A stretch of 64,000 bases of DNA. Origin: Natrinema halophilum (GTDB taxonomy: Archaea; Halobacteriota; Halobacteria; Halobacteriales; Natrialbaceae). Under the pieces are notes generated by a model that was given only the letters and a program-made list of their open reading frames with translations, was not told the DNA's origin and did no database searches. This document shows, piece after piece, positions 61,755 to 64,000 of the stretch. The stretch is from NCBI RefSeq assembly GCF_013402815.2, contig NZ_CP058601.1, forward strand, positions 3,286,001-3,350,000. Direction: 5' to 3'. Position 1 is the stretch's first letter. Every line of letters starts with the position of its first letter. Position numbers and translations under genes: made by a program.

Positions 61755-63404
61755 ATGAACGATGCTACGCGCGTCGAGTGGCGCGAGTGGGGGCAGGCGG
61801 CCTTCGACGAAGCGTCTACGGCCGAGGTTCCCGTCTTGCTCTCGCTGACTGCGACGTGGTGCGATCACTGTCACGAGATGGACGCTGAGACGTACGCCGA
61901 GCCCCGTATCGCGGCGAACGTCAACGATAGTTTCGTTCCGGTACGGGTCGACGTGGACCGTCACCCGCGCGTTCGCGACCGGTATAACATGGGCGGGTTC
62001 CCGTCGACGGTCTTTCTCGCGCCCGACGGGACGGTGCTGACCGGTGCAGGCTATCTCGGCCCCGACGGAATGCGCCAGGTTCTCGACAGCGTCCGGACCA
62101 TGTGGCAGACGAAAGGCAGCGGGGCCGCGCGAATCCCCCGTCCGCTGCGGGAGGATAACCCGCCGGCCGACGAGTTGACCGCCGACGTCGAATCGGCCAT
62201 GCTCGGTCAGCTCACGGAGACATACGACGAAGTCGCCGGCGGCTGGGGTCAGAGCCCGAAGTTTCCACTCCCGGATGCCCTCGAGTTCGCACTCAAACGC
62301 GACCGGGAGATGGCGCTGCGCTGCTACGATGCTGTCGGGGCAAATCTGTTAGACGAGTACGACGGCGGATTCTATCGCTTCGCGACGGAGCGCGACTGGT
62401 CGGGGCTCCAGCGCGAGAAGTTACTGGATTCGAACGGCGCGCTCGTGCGGGCGTTTGCTAACGCCTACCTGCTCACCGGGAAAGACGAGTACCGCGAGCC
62501 CGCCGAGCGGACGATCGAGTACCTGACGACGACGCTGTGGAACGGCAACAGAGACGCCTTCGCGAACAGCCAGGCTCCCGGTGAGGACGACGCCCATAGC
62601 CTCGATGCGACCGAGCGGGCGAGTGCGGACGAGCCCCCTGTCGACGACGGCGTCTTCGCCGGTCCGAACGCACTGGCGATCGAAGGACTGTGTACCTACT
62701 ACGCCTACACCGACGACGACCGCACACGCCGGTACGCCGAACGCGCGCTCACGACCCTCCGTGAGGACCTGCTTGCCGACGGCGTCGTCCGGCACACACT
62801 CGGGGAAGACGACCGTAGAGGAGTCGGCGACCAACCCGTCTGTCTCCTCTCGAATCAGGCGCGCGCGCTGGGGGCACTGACGACGGCTGCGAGCACGCTC
62901 GAAACGGCGGCCATCGAGGACGCAATCGAGATCGCCGACGCGACGATCGAGCGACTCTACGACGAAGATTCGTTTCTCGACGGCCCGGCCGAAGGGGTAG
63001 GCTTACTCGACCGTCCGCTTCGGCCACTCGATTCGAACGTCGCGTTCGCCGATGCGCTGCTCGAGGTAGCCGTTCTCGCCGACACGGATCGTTATCGAGA
63101 GTACGCACGACGGACGCTCGAAGCCTTCGCTGGTGCGAGCGACCGCTTCGGCGTCCAGATCGCACGATACGCGACGACTGTCTCCCGCCTGCTCGAGGGA
63201 CCGCTGGTGATACGGATCGCGGGCGAGCCTGGGTCGGACCTGCACCGTGCAGCGCTTCGCCTCGCAGACCACGAAAAAGTCGTCGTCCCCGAAGCGGACG
63301 AAATCGAAGCGGGAACGGCGCGAGTCGAACGCCGCGACCGCGTGTCCGCCCTCGCCGAAACTCCCCGCGAGTTGAGCGAACGTGTCCGGGCCGTTCACGA
63401 CTGA
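61755..63404 (+). CDS. DUF255 (YyaL/Spata20-like) protein with thioredoxin domain
   Basis: Cytoplasmic protein of 549 residues. The N-terminal thioredoxin-like DUF255 domain (about 1-115) has the CxxC motif in TATWCDHCHEMDAE and the cis-Pro region NMGGFPSTVF. The rest is an alpha/alpha barrel like that of glycosidase-fold proteins (about 160-540), with GGWGQSPKFPLPDALEF and YDGGFYRFATERDWS. Family function is uncertain (redox or sugar-related). A thioredoxin-linked role is supported by the intact CxxC. It stands 192 bp from the divergent fxsA start. Confidence 0.87.
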   Translation: MNDATRVEWREWGQAAFDEASTAEVPVLLSLTATWCDHCHEMDAETYAEPRIAANVNDSFVPVRVDVDRHPRVRDRYNMGGFPSTVFLAPDGTVLTGAGYLGPDGMRQVLDSVRTMWQTKGSGAARIPRPLREDNPPADELTADVESAMLGQLTETYDEVAGGWGQSPKFPLPDALEFALKRDREMALRCYDAVGANLLDEYDGGFYRFATERDWSGLQREKLLDSNGALVRAFANAYLLTGKDEYREPAERTIEYLTTTLWNGNRDAFANSQAPGEDDAHSLDATERASADEPPVDDGVFAGPNALAIEGLCTYYAYTDDDRTRRYAERALTTLREDLLADGVVRHTLGEDDRRGVGDQPVCLLSNQARALGALTTAASTLETAAIEDAIEIADATIERLYDEDSFLDGPAEGVGLLDRPLRPLDSNVAFADALLEVAVLADTDRYREYARRTLEAFAGASDRFGVQIARYATTVSRLLEGPLVIRIAGEPGSDLHRAALRLADHEKVVVPEADEIEAGTARVERRDRVSALAETPRELSERVRAVHD

Positions 63405-63455
63405 CGTTCGGGCCCGAGACGCCCGTACCTGCTATTCCGTCAAACTACCACAGCG

Positions 63456-63463
63456 TTTATGTT
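63456..63463 (+). promoter_or_regulatory. TATA-like element before the TrmB-family gene
   Basis: tttatgtt is centred about 28 nt before the ATG at 63487, the spacing of a leaderless haloarchaeal transcript. Confidence 0.45.
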
Positions 63464-63486
63464 TCTTCGGTATATTGGTTCCCGAT

Positions 63487-64000
63487 ATGGCCAGCCTCAG
63501 GGATCTCGGGCTCTCCGAGTACGAAGCTCGAGCCTACCGATCGTTGCTAACAACCGGGCCGACAACGGCAAAGGAGTTGTCACGGGCGAGTGACGTGCCG
63601 ATGGGCCGCATTTACGACGTCCTCAACAGCATCGAGCAGTACAATCTGGTTCGAAGCCAGACCGCGAGTCGGCCGAAAAAGTACGTCGCAGTCGAACCCT
63701 CAACGGCGCTCGATCGATTGCTCGACGACAAGAAACGCGAACTTGAAGAAAAAGCGGATCAGTACGAGTCGATCGTCGACGACCTGGCCGACGAACTCGA
63801 TGCCGCCGAACCGGTCGAAGAACAGTTCTGGACCGCCGCCGTTGGCCCCGACGAGACGATCGACCTCCTCCTCGAGCGGCTCGCAGCCGCCGACCGCGAT
63901 ATCGTTATGGTATCCGCGGACCCGGCCCCTCAGTGGGACATGCAAACCGTCAGCGAGGACGTGAACGCTCAACTCGAGGACGCACTCGATCGCGGTGTTT
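63487..64000 (+). CDS. TrmB-family transcription regulator (C-terminus outside window)
   Basis: First 171 residues of a TrmB-type regulator. The winged helix (about 1-70) has GLSEYEARAYRSLL and MGRIYDVLNSIEQYNLVRSQ, followed by a coiled-coil linker (LDDKKRELEEKADQYESIV) and the start of a sensor domain with a PLD-like strand DIVMVSADPAPQW. The end is cut by the window. The target is unknown; it is not next to sugar genes in the visible part. A TATA-like element lies about 28 nt upstream. Confidence 0.85.
   Translation, partial: MASLRDLGLSEYEARAYRSLLTTGPTTAKELSRASDVPMGRIYDVLNSIEQYNLVRSQTASRPKKYVAVEPSTALDRLLDDKKRELEEKADQYESIVDDLADELDAAEPVEEQFWTAAVGPDETIDLLLERLAAADRDIVMVSADPAPQWDMQTVSEDVNAQLEDALDRGV

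Overview
The window is chromosomal DNA of a halophilic archaeon (class Halobacteria), most likely a member of the Natrialbales-type neutrophilic or alkaliphilic haloarchaea. The evidence is internal: GC-rich genes encoding very acidic proteins, twin-arginine (Tat) secretion signals with haloarchaeal lipoboxes, TATA-type promoters placed about 26-30 nt before start codons (leaderless transcripts), and archaeal regulator families (TrmB, bacterio-opsin-activator HTH, IclR). The genus assignment is inference only.

Region 1 (1-20.6 kb) is general metabolism weighted toward acyl-CoA chemistry: the start of an APC permease with a small membrane partner, a frameshifted 3-hydroxyacyl-CoA dehydrogenase pseudogene, a TrpD2-like phosphoribosyltransferase homologue, a fused siroheme decarboxylase (AhbA-AhbB), a large FAD/Fe-S glycolate- or lactate-type dehydrogenase, 3-hydroxyacyl-CoA dehydrogenase, thiolase, acyl-CoA dehydrogenase, acyl-CoA synthetase, a TAXI-type TRAP transporter, and a glutaryl-CoA-type dehydrogenase followed by an IclR regulator.

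Region 2 (21.9-42.8 kb) is the most striking part: a cellulose (or beta-glucan) utilisation locus. On the minus strand lie four Tat-secreted glycosidases (three GH5, one GH12) with a bacterio-opsin-activator-like regulator among them. All four end in the same Trp-rich PKD-like domain, and three carry Gly/Asp/Ser-rich linkers; no familiar carbohydrate-binding module is apparent. On the plus strand follow two small membrane proteins, a HEAT-repeat protein, a complete Opp/Dpp-type ABC importer (lipoprotein, two permeases, two ATPases), a GH3 beta-glucosidase without a signal peptide, and a TrmB-type sugar sensor whose upstream region holds four inverted repeats. The inferred logic is extracellular depolymerisation, import of cello-oligosaccharides, cytoplasmic hydrolysis to glucose, and local transcriptional control.

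Region 3 (43.7-56.1 kb) is a second catabolic island: an IclR remnant, a PotABCD-like ABC importer, a half-size EamA transporter, an enoyl-CoA hydratase, a CoA ligase, an IclR regulator, an F420-dependent luciferase-like oxidoreductase and an acyl-CoA dehydrogenase. Together these look like uptake and CoA-dependent side-chain oxidation of an organic acid, possibly aromatic; the substrate is unknown.

Region 4 (56-64 kb) has a long stretch with no convincing gene, two small divergent metal-binding proteins, a probable integration scar (a partial copy of a tRNA-Ile 3' end, a helicase fragment and a DUF4397 protein, bounded by the intact tRNA-Ile gene), FxsA, a DUF255 thioredoxin-domain protein and the start of a second TrmB-family regulator cut by the right edge.
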